Of a DNA stretch of 64,000 nt, positions 44,754 through 52,432 are shown in pieces. The translations under genes and the position numbers were made by a program. The DNA is from Streptomyces himalayensis subsp. himalayensis (GTDB taxonomy: Bacteria; Actinomycetota; Actinomycetes; Streptomycetales; Streptomycetaceae), in the NCBI RefSeq assembly GCF_013778455.1, contig NZ_JACEHE010000037.1, positions 1 through 64,000 of the forward strand, read 5' to 3'. How positions within the stretch are numbered: the stretch's first letter is position 1; each line of letters starts with the position of its first letter. Below the pieces are notes generated by a model. It was not told the DNA's origin and ran no database searches. It saw only the letters and a list, made by a program, of their open reading frames with translations.

Positions 44754-46358
44754 CTAGGCCGCCCGCCGCCCCCCTTGGCCCCCGCGCTCAGAGCGGTTCG
44801 GGCGCGCCTGGCTCTGCGCCGCACCGCGACCCTGCTGCCGTCCCCTGGCCGTGCCCCGGGGCTCTCCGTTCCGCGGCTGCTCGCCATGGGCCGGCGCCTG
44901 CCCCTGACCCGTACGCCCAGGCCGGCCCGCGCCGCCTGCCCGCCGGGCGCCGCCCCGTCGCGACCGCGGCTTGGCCGCCTGCTGCTGCACCGGCTGCGGA
45001 ACCTCGATCGTGACCGCGACGCCCGACGGCTCGCGCGCTCCCGTGATCCGGACGAGTTCCTCGTCGCTGGACTTGATCCTGGCCGTACGCGGCTGGATGC
45101 CCGCGTCGTTCATCAGGCGGCTCATCTCCCGCTTCTCGTCCGGGAGTACGAGGGTCACGACGCTGCCCGACTCGCCCGCTCTGGCGGTGCGGCCGCCGCG
45201 GTGGAGATAGTCCTTGTGGTCGGTGGGCGGATCGACGTTCACGACGAGGTCGAGGTCGTCGACGTGGATGCCGCGGGCGGCCACGTTCGTCGCGACCAGG
45301 GCGGTGACCTGGCCGTTCTTGAACTGGTCGAGGGTGCGGTTGCGCTGCGGCTGCGAGCGGCCGCCGTGCAGCGCCGCCGCCCGTACGCCACTGGCCAGCA
45401 GGCGCTTGGCGAACCGGTCCGCGGCGCGCTTGGTGTCCACGAAGAGGATCACCCGGCCGTCCCGCGCCGCGATGCGCGTGGCGACGGCCTTCTTGTCGGT
45501 CTCGTCGACGACGTACAGGACGTGGTGCTCCATCGTGGAGACCGCGCCCGCGGACGGGTCGACGGAGTGGACCACGGGATCGGTCAGGAACATCCGCACG
45601 AGCCGGTCGATGTTCTTGTCGAGCGTCGCCGAGAACAGCATCCGCTGACCCGTAGGCTGCACCTGCTCCAGCAGCGCCGTGACCTGCGGCATGAAGCCCA
45701 TGTCGGCCATCTGATCGGCCTCGTCGAGCACGGTGACCGCCACGTCGCCGAGCCGGCAGTCTCCCCGGTCTATGAGGTCCTTGAGGCGTCCGGGCGTGGC
45801 CACGAGCACCTCGGCGCCGCGCCGCAGCGCACCGGCCTGCTTGGTGATCGACATTCCGCCGACGACGGTGGCGAGCCGCAGGTTCACGGCGGTGGCGTAC
45901 GGCGTGAGGGCGTCGGTGACCTGCTGTGCGAGCTCACGCGTGGGCACCAGCACCAGGACGAGCGGCGCCTTCGGCTCGGCGCGCCGGCCCGCGGTCCTGG
46001 CGAGCAGGGCCAGCCCGAAAGCGAGGGTCTTGCCGGAGCCGGTGCGCCCGCGCCCGAGTATGTCCCGGCCCGCGAGGGAGTTCGGAAGCGTGGCGGCCTG
46101 GATCGGGAAGGGCTCGACCACACCCTGGGCCTCGAGGGTCTTCTGCAGGGCGGCGGGCATGTCCAGCTCGGCGAACGCCTCGACGGCGGGCAGCGCGGGG
46201 GTGGTGCTGCGGGGCAGCGTGAATTCCTGGGGCGGCGCCGACCGGCGGGCGGGAATCTTTCCGGGCCTCTTCGCCGAGTTCGCCGGAGCCCCCGCGCGGG
46301 AGCTCGCGGGGCGTCGGCGGGCGGGGCGTGCCGGGCGTTCTGAGCTGGATCGAGTCAT
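44754..46358 (-). CDS. DEAD-box RNA helicase
   Basis: 534 residues from ATG 46358 with GGAAGG eight bases upstream. Motifs in order: Q motif EPFPIQAATLPNSLAGRD, Walker A GRGRTGSGKT, PTRELAQQV, TPGRLKDLI, VLDEADQM (motif II), FSATLD (motif III), HGGRSQPQRNRTL, ATNVAARGIH and HRGGRTARAG (motif VI). Both tails are basic and Arg/Gly/Gln-rich, usual for RNA-binding helicases such as RhlE/CsdA. The cold-shock gene lies upstream on the same strand, with a terminator hairpin between them, so read-through expression in the cold is likely. Confidence 0.93.
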   Translation of the reverse strand: MTRSSSERPARPARRRPASSRAGAPANSAKRPGKIPARRSAPPQEFTLPRSTTPALPAVEAFAELDMPAALQKTLEAQGVVEPFPIQAATLPNSLAGRDILGRGRTGSGKTLAFGLALLARTAGRRAEPKAPLVLVLVPTRELAQQVTDALTPYATAVNLRLATVVGGMSITKQAGALRRGAEVLVATPGRLKDLIDRGDCRLGDVAVTVLDEADQMADMGFMPQVTALLEQVQPTGQRMLFSATLDKNIDRLVRMFLTDPVVHSVDPSAGAVSTMEHHVLYVVDETDKKAVATRIAARDGRVILFVDTKRAADRFAKRLLASGVRAAALHGGRSQPQRNRTLDQFKNGQVTALVATNVAARGIHVDDLDLVVNVDPPTDHKDYLHRGGRTARAGESGSVVTLVLPDEKREMSRLMNDAGIQPRTARIKSSDEELVRITGAREPSGVAVTIEVPQPVQQQAAKPRSRRGGARRAGGAGRPGRTGQGQAPAHGEQPRNGEPRGTARGRQQGRGAAQSQARPNRSERGGQGGRRAA

Positions 46359-46393
46359 ATGGTTTGCCTTCCTGAGGGCAGCAGAAACCGGGA

Positions 46394-46414
46394 CCCGCAC
46401 CGAAAAGGTGCGGG
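46394..46414 (-). terminator. Hairpin between cold-shock gene and helicase gene
   Basis: Stem CCCGCACC/GGTGCGGG with a GAAAA loop and partly paired flanks (CCGGG/CCCGG). It follows the cold-shock stop by about 30 bp and could limit read-through into the helicase gene. Confidence 0.8.
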
Positions 46415-46443
46415 CCCCGGCTGCGAAAATCGCGTCCCGGCGA

Positions 46444-46647
46444 TCAGGCGGGGAGGATGTTCTCCGCCTGCGGGCCCTTCTGGCCCTGCACGACGTCGAA
46501 GCTGACCTTCTGGCCCTCCTGGAGCTCACGGAAGCCCTGGGTGGCGATGTTCGAGTAGTGGGCGAAGACGTCGGCGCCGCCGCCGTCCTGCTCGATGAAG
46601 CCGAAGCCCTTTTCCGAGTTGAACCACTTCACGGTTCCAGTAGCCAT
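46444..46647 (-). CDS. Cold-shock protein, CspA family
   Basis: 67 residues, the normal size. A single OB-fold with RNP1 KGFGFIEQ and RNP2-like VFAHYS: MATGTVKWFNSEKGFGFIEQ at the start. It binds single-stranded RNA/DNA as an RNA chaperone. ATG 46647 with AGGGAG seven bases upstream. A long 5' region (46648-46745) precedes it, as is common for cold-shock mRNAs. The helicase gene follows. Confidence 0.96.
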   Translation of the reverse strand: MATGTVKWFNSEKGFGFIEQDGGGADVFAHYSNIATQGFRELQEGQKVSFDVVQGQKGPQAENILPA

Positions 46648-46745
46648 TTTTAATCTCCCTAACGGGTGTGCTGCGGAAATCCACGACCTGTGGATTCCTA
46701 GTCGCCGCGTCATGACCCCGTGCCGGAAAGCCCGGTAAAACAAAA

Positions 46746-46774
46746 TGCGCCTGACGATCATTCCGTCAGGCGCA
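46746..46774 (-). terminator. Terminator of the thiolase gene
   Basis: Stem TGCGCCTGACG/CGTCAGGCGCA with a seven-base loop, followed on the minus strand by TTTTGTTTT. It is the most classical intrinsic terminator in this window. It isolates the cold-shock gene from the thiolase transcript. Confidence 0.9.
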
Positions 46775-46869
46775 CACAAAGTTCATGGGTACCAAAACCG
46801 CAACGCCCTCACCGTAGCACGTCCGGGCGGCAGAACCACGAATACCGCCCGGACGGTCCCCCGAACGGC

Positions 46870-48027
46870 TCAGAGTCGCTCGACGATCGTCACGTTCGCC
46901 TGGCCTCCGCCCTCGCACATCGTCTGCAGTCCGAATCGGCCATTCGTGCGCTCCAGCTCGTGCAGCAGCGTCGTCATCAGTTTCACGCCGGTGGCGCCCA
47001 GGGGGTGGCCCAGGGCGATGGCGCCGCCGTTGACGTTGACCTTGTCGGGGTCGGCGCCGGTCTCCTTGAGCCAGGCGAGGACCACCGGGGCGAACGCCTC
47101 GTTGATCTCGACCAGGTCGATGTCGTCGATCGTGAGGCCGGTCTTCTTCAGGGCGTACGCCGTGGCCGGAATCGGCGCAGAGAGCATGCGGATCGGGTCC
47201 TCCCCGCGCACCGAAAGGTGGTGGATTCGGGCGCGGGGCGTCAGCCCGTGCTCGCGTACCGCCTGCTCGGAGGCGAGGAGCATCGCCGCCGCGCCGTCCG
47301 AGACCTGCGAGGAGCAGGCCGCGGTGATCGTGCCGCCCTCTATGACGGGCTTCAGGCCCGCCATCTTCTCCAGGGTCGTGTCGCGCCGCGGCCCCTCATC
47401 CACGGTCACGTCGCCGTACGGCACGGTCTCGCGCGCGAAGCGGCCCTCGTCGATCGCGCGGATCGCCCGCTGGTGGGACTTCAGCGCGAACTCCTCCTGG
47501 TCGCCGCGTGTGATGCCCCACTTCTTCGCGATCAGTTCGGCGCCGTAGAACTGGTTGACGGGCTGGTCGGCGTACCGCGCGCGCCAGCCGTCGCTGCCCG
47601 CGTAGGGGCCCTCCGTCAGCCCCAGCGGCTCGGTGGCCTGCCGTGACGCGAACGCTATGGGGATCATGGACATGTTCTGGACGCCGCCGGCGACCACCAG
47701 GTCCTGCGTGCCGGAGAGCACGCCCTGCGCCGCGAAGTGCACGGCCTGCTGCGAGGAGCCGCACTGCCGGTCGACGGTCACGCCCGGCACCTCCTCGGGC
47801 AGCCCGGCCGCGAGCCAGCAGGTGCGGGCGATGTCCGCAGCCTGCGGGCCGACCGTGTCCAGGCAGCCGAAGACGACGTCCTCGACCGCGGCCGGGTCGA
47901 TCCCGGTGCGCTCGACGAGCGCCTTCAGCACGTGCGCGCCCAGGTCGGCGGGGTGGACGGCCGCGAGGCCTCCCCTGCGCCGCCCGACCGGGGTTCGGAC
48001 CGCTTCGACGATGTAGGCCTCGGGCAT
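46870..48027 (-). CDS. Acetyl-CoA acyltransferase (thiolase; FadA6-like)
   Basis: 385 residues from ATG 48027. The nucleophile Cys is in DRQCGSSQQAVHFAAQ (about 90), and the C-terminal signature GGAIALGHPLGATG plus MCEGGGQANVTI supply the other catalytic His/Cys. Thiolytic cleavage of a 3-ketoacyl-CoA is expected. Its position next to a KstR2-like regulator and between remnants of an acyl-CoA dehydrogenase gene and an IpdA-like gene suggests FadA6 of steroid C/D-ring breakdown, but a general thiolase cannot be excluded. Confidence 0.9.
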   Translation of the reverse strand: MPEAYIVEAVRTPVGRRRGGLAAVHPADLGAHVLKALVERTGIDPAAVEDVVFGCLDTVGPQAADIARTCWLAAGLPEEVPGVTVDRQCGSSQQAVHFAAQGVLSGTQDLVVAGGVQNMSMIPIAFASRQATEPLGLTEGPYAGSDGWRARYADQPVNQFYGAELIAKKWGITRGDQEEFALKSHQRAIRAIDEGRFARETVPYGDVTVDEGPRRDTTLEKMAGLKPVIEGGTITAACSSQVSDGAAAMLLASEQAVREHGLTPRARIHHLSVRGEDPIRMLSAPIPATAYALKKTGLTIDDIDLVEINEAFAPVVLAWLKETGADPDKVNVNGGAIALGHPLGATGVKLMTTLLHELERTNGRFGLQTMCEGGGQANVTIVERL

Positions 48028-48052
48028 GGCTGGACCTCCGTTGGTCAGCTGT

Positions 48053-48109
48053 CGCTATGGGCTTTCGCTGTCGCTATGGGCTTTCGCTGTCGCTATGGGC
48101 TTTCGCTGT
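48053..48109. repeat. 19-bp tandem repeat at the 3' end of the TetR gene
   Basis: Three identical head-to-tail copies of CGCTATGGGCTTTCGCTGT (48053-48071, 48072-48090, 48091-48109). The array includes the TetR stop codon and last codons. As 19 is not a multiple of three, each added copy would change the C-terminus and stop. Confidence 0.95.
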
Positions 48110-48754
48110 CGGTTCGGGGTTTTCTCGTACGGCTCGTACGGCGACCCCGTCCAGCACCATCGACAGGTACTGGCGGGCGATCTCCTCGGGGCTGTGCTGT
48201 CCGCCCGGCCGGTACCAGGACGCGGCGACCCACACGGTGTCGCGCAGGAACCGGTAGGTGAGGCGGATGTCCAGGTCGGCGCGGAACACGCGGTCGGCGA
48301 CGCCCCGCTCCAGGGTGCCGAGCCAGGCCTTCTCGAACTTCTCCTGGGACTCGGCGAGATAGGCGAACCGCGGCTGCCTCGCGAGGTGCCGGGACTCCTT
48401 CTGGTAGATCGCGACGGCGGACCCGTGCCGGTCGATCTCCCGGAACGACTCGGTGACCAGGGCCTCGATGGTCTCCCGTGGCCCGAGACCGGCGGCGAGC
48501 ACGGCGTCGTACCCGTCCCAGAGCTCGTCGAGGAAGATGGAGAGGATCTCGTCGAGGATCGACTCCTTGGAGTCGAAGTGGTAGTAGAGGCTGCCCGCGA
48601 GCATGCCCGCCTCGTCGGCGATCCTGCGGACGGTGGTCGCTTTGTAGCCGTGCGCGGCGAACACCTCGGCCGCGGTGGCGAGGAGTTCACGGCGCCGCTC
48701 GGGCGGCGGGGTCACCCGGGACTCCGGGGACTTGGTCTGACTGTTCTTCGGCAC
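48074..48754 (-). CDS. TetR family regulator, KstR2-like
   Basis: 226 residues from ATG 48754. The N-terminal HTH reads ELLATAAEVFAAHGYKATTVRRIADEAGMLAGSLYYHFDSKESI. The ligand domain contains YQKESRHLARQPRFAYL and LTYRFLRDTVWVAASWYRPGG, which closely recall mycobacterial KstR2, the repressor of steroid C/D-ring (HIP-CoA) genes. The final residues TAKAHSDSESP are encoded by a tandem repeat and are presumably not functional. The thiolase gene follows on the same strand with 46 bp between. Confidence 0.85.
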   Translation of the reverse strand: MPKNSQTKSPESRVTPPPERRRELLATAAEVFAAHGYKATTVRRIADEAGMLAGSLYYHFDSKESILDEILSIFLDELWDGYDAVLAAGLGPRETIEALVTESFREIDRHGSAVAIYQKESRHLARQPRFAYLAESQEKFEKAWLGTLERGVADRVFRADLDIRLTYRFLRDTVWVAASWYRPGGQHSPEEIARQYLSMVLDGVAVRAVRENPEPTAKAHSDSESP

Positions 48755-48780
48755 GTCACCATTGTCGGACTCTGTTGGCG

Positions 48781-49180
48781 GCGGTGCGGGCGGCGGACCG
48801 GGCGGCGTTCCTCACCGCGGCCCAGTCCCTGGGAGTCGGCCTGGAGCTGCTGCACCGCACCGTTCGCCTACGTCACGCAGCGCACGCAGTTCGGTACACC
48901 CGTCGGCTCGTTCCAGGCCGTCAAGCACCGGCTGGCGGACACCCTGCTCGCCCTGGAGTTCTCGCGCTCGCTGCTGTCCGGTGCCGCGCTGTCGATGGCC
49001 CCGGCCGGCATCGCCGCCGCCAAGGTCACGGCGGGCGAGGCCACGTACGCCGCCGCCCGCACGGCCCTCCAGCTCCACGGGGCGATCGGCTACACCGAGG
49101 AACGCGACCTCTCCCTCTGGCTCCGCAAGGCCCGCCCGCTACGGGGCGCGTGGGGGGACGCCGGGGGCGTGCCGGGCGAG
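48781..49180 (+). pseudogene. Frameshifted acyl-CoA dehydrogenase C-terminal fragment (FadE-like)
   Basis: One frame gives VRAADRAAFLTAAQSLGVGL and ELLHRT, the next gives FAYVTQRTQFGTPVGSFQAV, KHRLADTLLALEFSR and ALQLHGAIGYTEERDLSLWL, and a third continues GTPGACRARVLG after a run of six G. Together they are the C-terminal half of an acyl-CoA dehydrogenase. At least two frameshifts and the missing N-terminal domain show the gene is dead. It starts 26 bp from the TetR start and is divergent to it. Confidence 0.88.
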
Positions 49181-49235
49181 GGTGCTGGGCCCCCAGACGC
49201 CCCGGCCCGGCGACCAGGCGACCGACCGGTAGCCC

Positions 49236-49958
49236 TCAGCGCACGAGCCGCTGCGCCCTGGCGGCCGCCAGCCACGCCGGGAACTCCGCGACCAGCTGGT
49301 CGTACAGGTCGTCGTCCGACACGGTCCGCGGGTCCGCACCGGCGTGGAAGAAGCCCGCGTTGTCGATCGGCCGCTTCTGCGGCACGGCCAGTTCGTCGAG
49401 CTTGTGCAGGAAATCGAACTGCTTGCTGCCCGGGTCGCCGAAGCCGATGAACTGCCAGAACATCGGCAGTCTCGCCGCCTTGCACAGATAGCGCTCGGCA
49501 GCCGGCTTGTTGATCGGGCCGCCGTCCGTCTGGAAGACGACCAGGGCCGGGGCGGTCGCACCGCTGTCGAGGTAGTGGTCGATGACGGCGTCCATCGCCA
49601 GGTGGTAACTGGTCTTGCCCATATGGCCGAGGCCGGCCACGATCTCGTCGATGCGCCCGCGGTGGTTGTCGAGGGCGATGTCCGTGACCGCGTCGATGTC
49701 CGTGGAGAAAAACACGACGGGCACGCGGCCGTCGTCGTCCAGGTGCGAGGACAGACCCAGCACCCGGTCGGCGAGCGCCTGCACGCTGCCGTCCTTGTAG
49801 TACGGCTTCATCGAGCCGGAGTAGTCGACGACCAGGTAGACGGCGGCCCGCTCGCCGCTCAGCCCGTGCTTGACGAGGGATACGCCCGCGCTCTTGTAGA
49901 GACTGACGAGTGCGGGCGCGGTCTGCTCCACCTTGGTGAGGCTGATGGCCGGTCCCAT
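49236..49958 (-). CDS. VWA domain protein (TerF-like)
   Basis: 240 residues from ATG 49958 with GGAGAG six bases upstream. It begins ISLTKVEQTAPALVSLYKSA; the von Willebrand A fold has the metal-site motif VVDYSGSM (DxSxS), TSYHLAMDAVIDHY and FQTDGGP. The C-terminal part (FWQFIGFGDPGSKQFDFLHKLDEL) is the usual TerF-type ending. Related genes appear in tellurite-resistance/stress loci, but no ter genes are adjacent here. Role not known. Confidence 0.88.
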   Translation of the reverse strand: MGPAISLTKVEQTAPALVSLYKSAGVSLVKHGLSGERAAVYLVVDYSGSMKPYYKDGSVQALADRVLGLSSHLDDDGRVPVVFFSTDIDAVTDIALDNHRGRIDEIVAGLGHMGKTSYHLAMDAVIDHYLDSGATAPALVVFQTDGGPINKPAAERYLCKAARLPMFWQFIGFGDPGSKQFDFLHKLDELAVPQKRPIDNAGFFHAGADPRTVSDDDLYDQLVAEFPAWLAAARAQRLVR

Positions 49959-50172
49959 CCGGGCTCTCCGTTCGCTCGGTCCCCTCGACGCGCCTGCCCC
50001 CATCCCGGCTGGTTCCGCGCGTCCCGGCTGTCGAGGCTACGGCACCGCCCAGGAGCGGCCGGGGCACCCACTGCCGCGACAGCCTTACAGGTTCGCTATT
50101 TTGATCGCCGCCGTCCCCACCGGCCTTCTGTTCTGTGATGCCCTGATCCCCGAAGTCTCCGAGGAGCCGGTC

Positions 50173-51090
50173 GTGGAGCCTTCCGTCACCACTTGCTACC
50201 GCCACCCCAAAGTCGAGTCGTACGTCAGCTGCACCCGCTGCGACCGCTTCATCTGCCCGGACTGCATGCGCGAGGCGGCGGTCGGCCACCAGTGCGTGGA
50301 GTGTGTGAAGGAGGGCAACCGGTCCATACGCCAGGCCCGTACGGTCTTCGGCGGACGGATCTCGGCGGTCCCCGTCGTCACGTACACACTCATCGCCCTC
50401 AACGTGTTGGCGTATCTGGGTGAGCTGGTGCGCCCGGAGCTGGTCGACCGGTTCGCGATGCTCGGGGCCGGGCTGATCGGCCCGGACGGTGGCCACTACC
50501 TCTACCAGGACACGTATCCGGCGGAGTTCCACACCGAGGGAGTCGTCGACGGGGAGTGGTACCGGCTCATCACCGGGGCGTTCCTCCATCTGCCTCCCAC
50601 ACAGGGCACGTTCGGCATCCTCCACATCGTCCTCAACATGCTGTCGCTGTGGAACATCGGCCGTGCGGTGGAGAGCGGGCTGGGGCGCTCGCGCTATCTC
50701 GTCCTGTACCTGCTCTCCGCGCTGGGCGGTTCGGTGCTCGTGCTGCTGATCGCTCCCGATCAGTCGGCCGTCGGCGCGTCCGGCGCGGTCTTCGGCCTGG
50801 CCGCCGCGTACTACGTGATGAGCCGCCGTATCGGCGCGGACATGGGGGCGGTCAACCGCTTCATCGCGGGCTTTCTGATCTGGATGGTGATCTCGGCGTC
50901 GTTCACCTCATGGCAGGGCCACCTGGGCGGACTGCTCGCGGGTGGTGCGGTCACGGTCGCCTACGCGTACGCTCCGCGGAACCGTCGCACTCTCGCGCAG
51001 GCCGCCGGGGCGGTGGCGGTGCTGGTGCTGCTGGTCGCACTGGCGGTGCTGAAGGTGTCGCAGCTGACGGGCGGGGGCGGCGCGGTCTGA
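50173..51090 (+). CDS. Rhomboid family intramembrane serine protease
   Basis: 305 residues from GTG 50173 with GAGGAG six bases upstream; longer frames lack support. An N-terminal B-box-like zinc motif (CYRHPKVESYVSCTRCDRFI and CPDC, then HQCVEC) precedes six membrane helices. Catalytic Ser lies in VGASGAVFGLAAAYY and the catalytic His in SWQGHLGGLLAGG. HIVLNMLSLWNIGRAVE is the conserved HxxxN region in helix 2. It would cleave transmembrane substrates; the zinc motif may help dimerise or bind a partner. Confidence 0.92.
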   Translation: MEPSVTTCYRHPKVESYVSCTRCDRFICPDCMREAAVGHQCVECVKEGNRSIRQARTVFGGRISAVPVVTYTLIALNVLAYLGELVRPELVDRFAMLGAGLIGPDGGHYLYQDTYPAEFHTEGVVDGEWYRLITGAFLHLPPTQGTFGILHIVLNMLSLWNIGRAVESGLGRSRYLVLYLLSALGGSVLVLLIAPDQSAVGASGAVFGLAAAYYVMSRRIGADMGAVNRFIAGFLIWMVISASFTSWQGHLGGLLAGGAVTVAYAYAPRNRRTLAQAAGAVAVLVLLVALAVLKVSQLTGGGGAV

Positions 51091-51103
51091 AGTCGTAGGA
51101 GAA

Positions 51104-51171
51104 GACCGGCGGCCGGGCGGCGGCATCCTGCGGCACCGACCGGCGGCCGGGCGGCGGCATCCTGGGCACCG
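51104..51171. repeat. 34-bp direct repeat after the rhomboid gene
   Basis: GACCGGCGGCCGGGCGGCGG followed by CATCCTG occurs at 51104 and again at 51138, offset 34 bp, in the short gap before the chitosanase gene. The second copy is slightly degenerate at its end. Confidence 0.8.
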
Positions 51172-51204
51172 TGCCCGTCAGGGCCGCCCGTACCCTGTCC
51201 CGTT

Positions 51205-52116
51205 ATGAAGCGTGCTGGCTGTCTCTTTCTCGCCGTCGCCCCCGTGGCCACGGCGGCCGTTTTTCTCTTCGGGACCGACTCGGGCTCGGAAGATTCGCAG
51301 GACGGCAAAGGACCGCGATTCTCCGCGTCCGCATCCCCGGGCAAGGGAGCCGGTGCGTCGTCGGCCTCGGAACGGGCGAAGGAAGACCGCCTGATAGCCA
51401 AGTTGCCGCCGGGCCTCGCCGCTCCCGAGAAGAAGGAGCTGGCCCAGCAGATCGTGGCGAGCGCCGAGAACTCCACGCTCGACTGGCGCGGCCAGTACGA
51501 CTACATCGAGGACATCGGCGACGGCCGCGGCTACACGGCGGGCATCATCGGCTTCACCACCGGCACCCACGACCTGCTCACGCTGGTCGAGCGCTACACG
51601 AAGTCCCACCCGGACAACGGTCTCGCCCGCTATCTGCCCGCCCTGCGCAAGGTCGACGGCACCGGCTCCCACAAGGGCCTGGACCCCGGCTTCACCGAGG
51701 ACTGGGTGCAGGAGGCGCAGAAGGACGAGTTCCGCGAGGCTCAGGACACCCACCGGGACGAGATCTACTTCGAACCGGCCGTGCGTCTCGCGAAGCTCGA
51801 CGGGCTCGGCACGCTCGGCCAGTTCATCTACTACGACGCGATGGTGCTGCACGGCCCCGGCACAGGACCGCGCGGCTTCTACGGCCTGCGCGAGGCAGCC
51901 ATGGCCGAGGCCGACACGCCTGCCGAGGGCGGCAAGGAGAAGGCGTACCTGGACATCTTCCTGGACGTCCGCCGCAAGGCGATGAAGCACGAGAAGCCCG
52001 ACCGCGACACGAGCCGCATCGACACGGCGCAGCGGCGCTTCCTCTACAACGCCAACTTCGAGCTGGACACTCCGCTGGTGTGGCAGGTGTACGGGGAGAC
52101 GTTCCGGGTGCCGTAG
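51205..52116 (+). CDS. Secreted chitosanase, glycoside hydrolase family 46
   Basis: 303 residues from ATG 51205. A signal peptide covers about 1-24 (CLFLAVAPVATAAVFLFG), then a Ser/Gly/Lys-rich linker to about 62. The GH46 domain includes IVASAENSTLDWRGQYDYIEDIGDGRGYTAGIIGF, with the catalytic Glu of AEN and Asp of EDIGDG. PALRKVDGTGSHKGLDP and YYDAMVLHGPGT are further family blocks. It hydrolyses beta-1,4-glucosamine linkages in chitosan outside the cell. A strong hairpin follows the stop. Confidence 0.94.
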   Translation: MKRAGCLFLAVAPVATAAVFLFGTDSGSEDSQDGKGPRFSASASPGKGAGASSASERAKEDRLIAKLPPGLAAPEKKELAQQIVASAENSTLDWRGQYDYIEDIGDGRGYTAGIIGFTTGTHDLLTLVERYTKSHPDNGLARYLPALRKVDGTGSHKGLDPGFTEDWVQEAQKDEFREAQDTHRDEIYFEPAVRLAKLDGLGTLGQFIYYDAMVLHGPGTGPRGFYGLREAAMAEADTPAEGGKEKAYLDIFLDVRRKAMKHEKPDRDTSRIDTAQRRFLYNANFELDTPLVWQVYGETFRVP

Positions 52117-52130
52117 CCTCCACGTCGCTC

Positions 52131-52313
52131 TCAGGCGTGGCGGAGGGCCGTCCTCCCATGTGGCAGGGGAGGACGGCCCAGGTTCTCGTAAGCGGTTCCG
52201 TTGATGATGAGAGTGCCCTCCGCAGCCTGGGCGGGGGTGGGAACGGCCAGCACGAGCAGGGTGGCCGCGGCGAGTGCGCCCGGGACGGTGACATACGACG
52301 GCGCATGGATCAC
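52131..52313 (-). pseudogene. Decayed small secreted protein gene
   Basis: A frame of 60 codons shows a good signal peptide (VPGALAAATLLVLAVPTPAQA) and EGTLIINGTAYEN, resembling small secreted Streptomyces proteins that normally continue for another 40-60 residues with cysteines. Here the frame instead runs through the chitosanase terminator (LGRPPLPHGRTALRHA) and stops. At the other end, the best start (ATG 52306 after AGGAG) is in a different frame. Both ends appear broken, so I call it a remnant. Confidence 0.5.
52145..52179 (+). terminator. Terminator of the chitosanase gene
   Basis: Stem GGGCCGTCCTCCC (52145-52157) against GGGAGGACGGCCC (52167-52179), nine-base loop, 28 bp after the stop. 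Confidence 0.88.
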
Positions 52314-52432
52314 TCCTCATGTGTGGGGGGTCGGGTGCACTCTGGCTACCCTCGGTAGGCAGACGGTGAAGCACCCCACCAGGGGCGCGCCGGAGCCCGT
52401 GATCCTCTGGCGCGTCGCCCCCGCGTCCGGGT

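Noticed and set aside
49090..50625. A longer reverse frame covering the VWA gene and the rhomboid promoter
   Set aside because: It is in a different frame from the VWA protein and has no family pattern.
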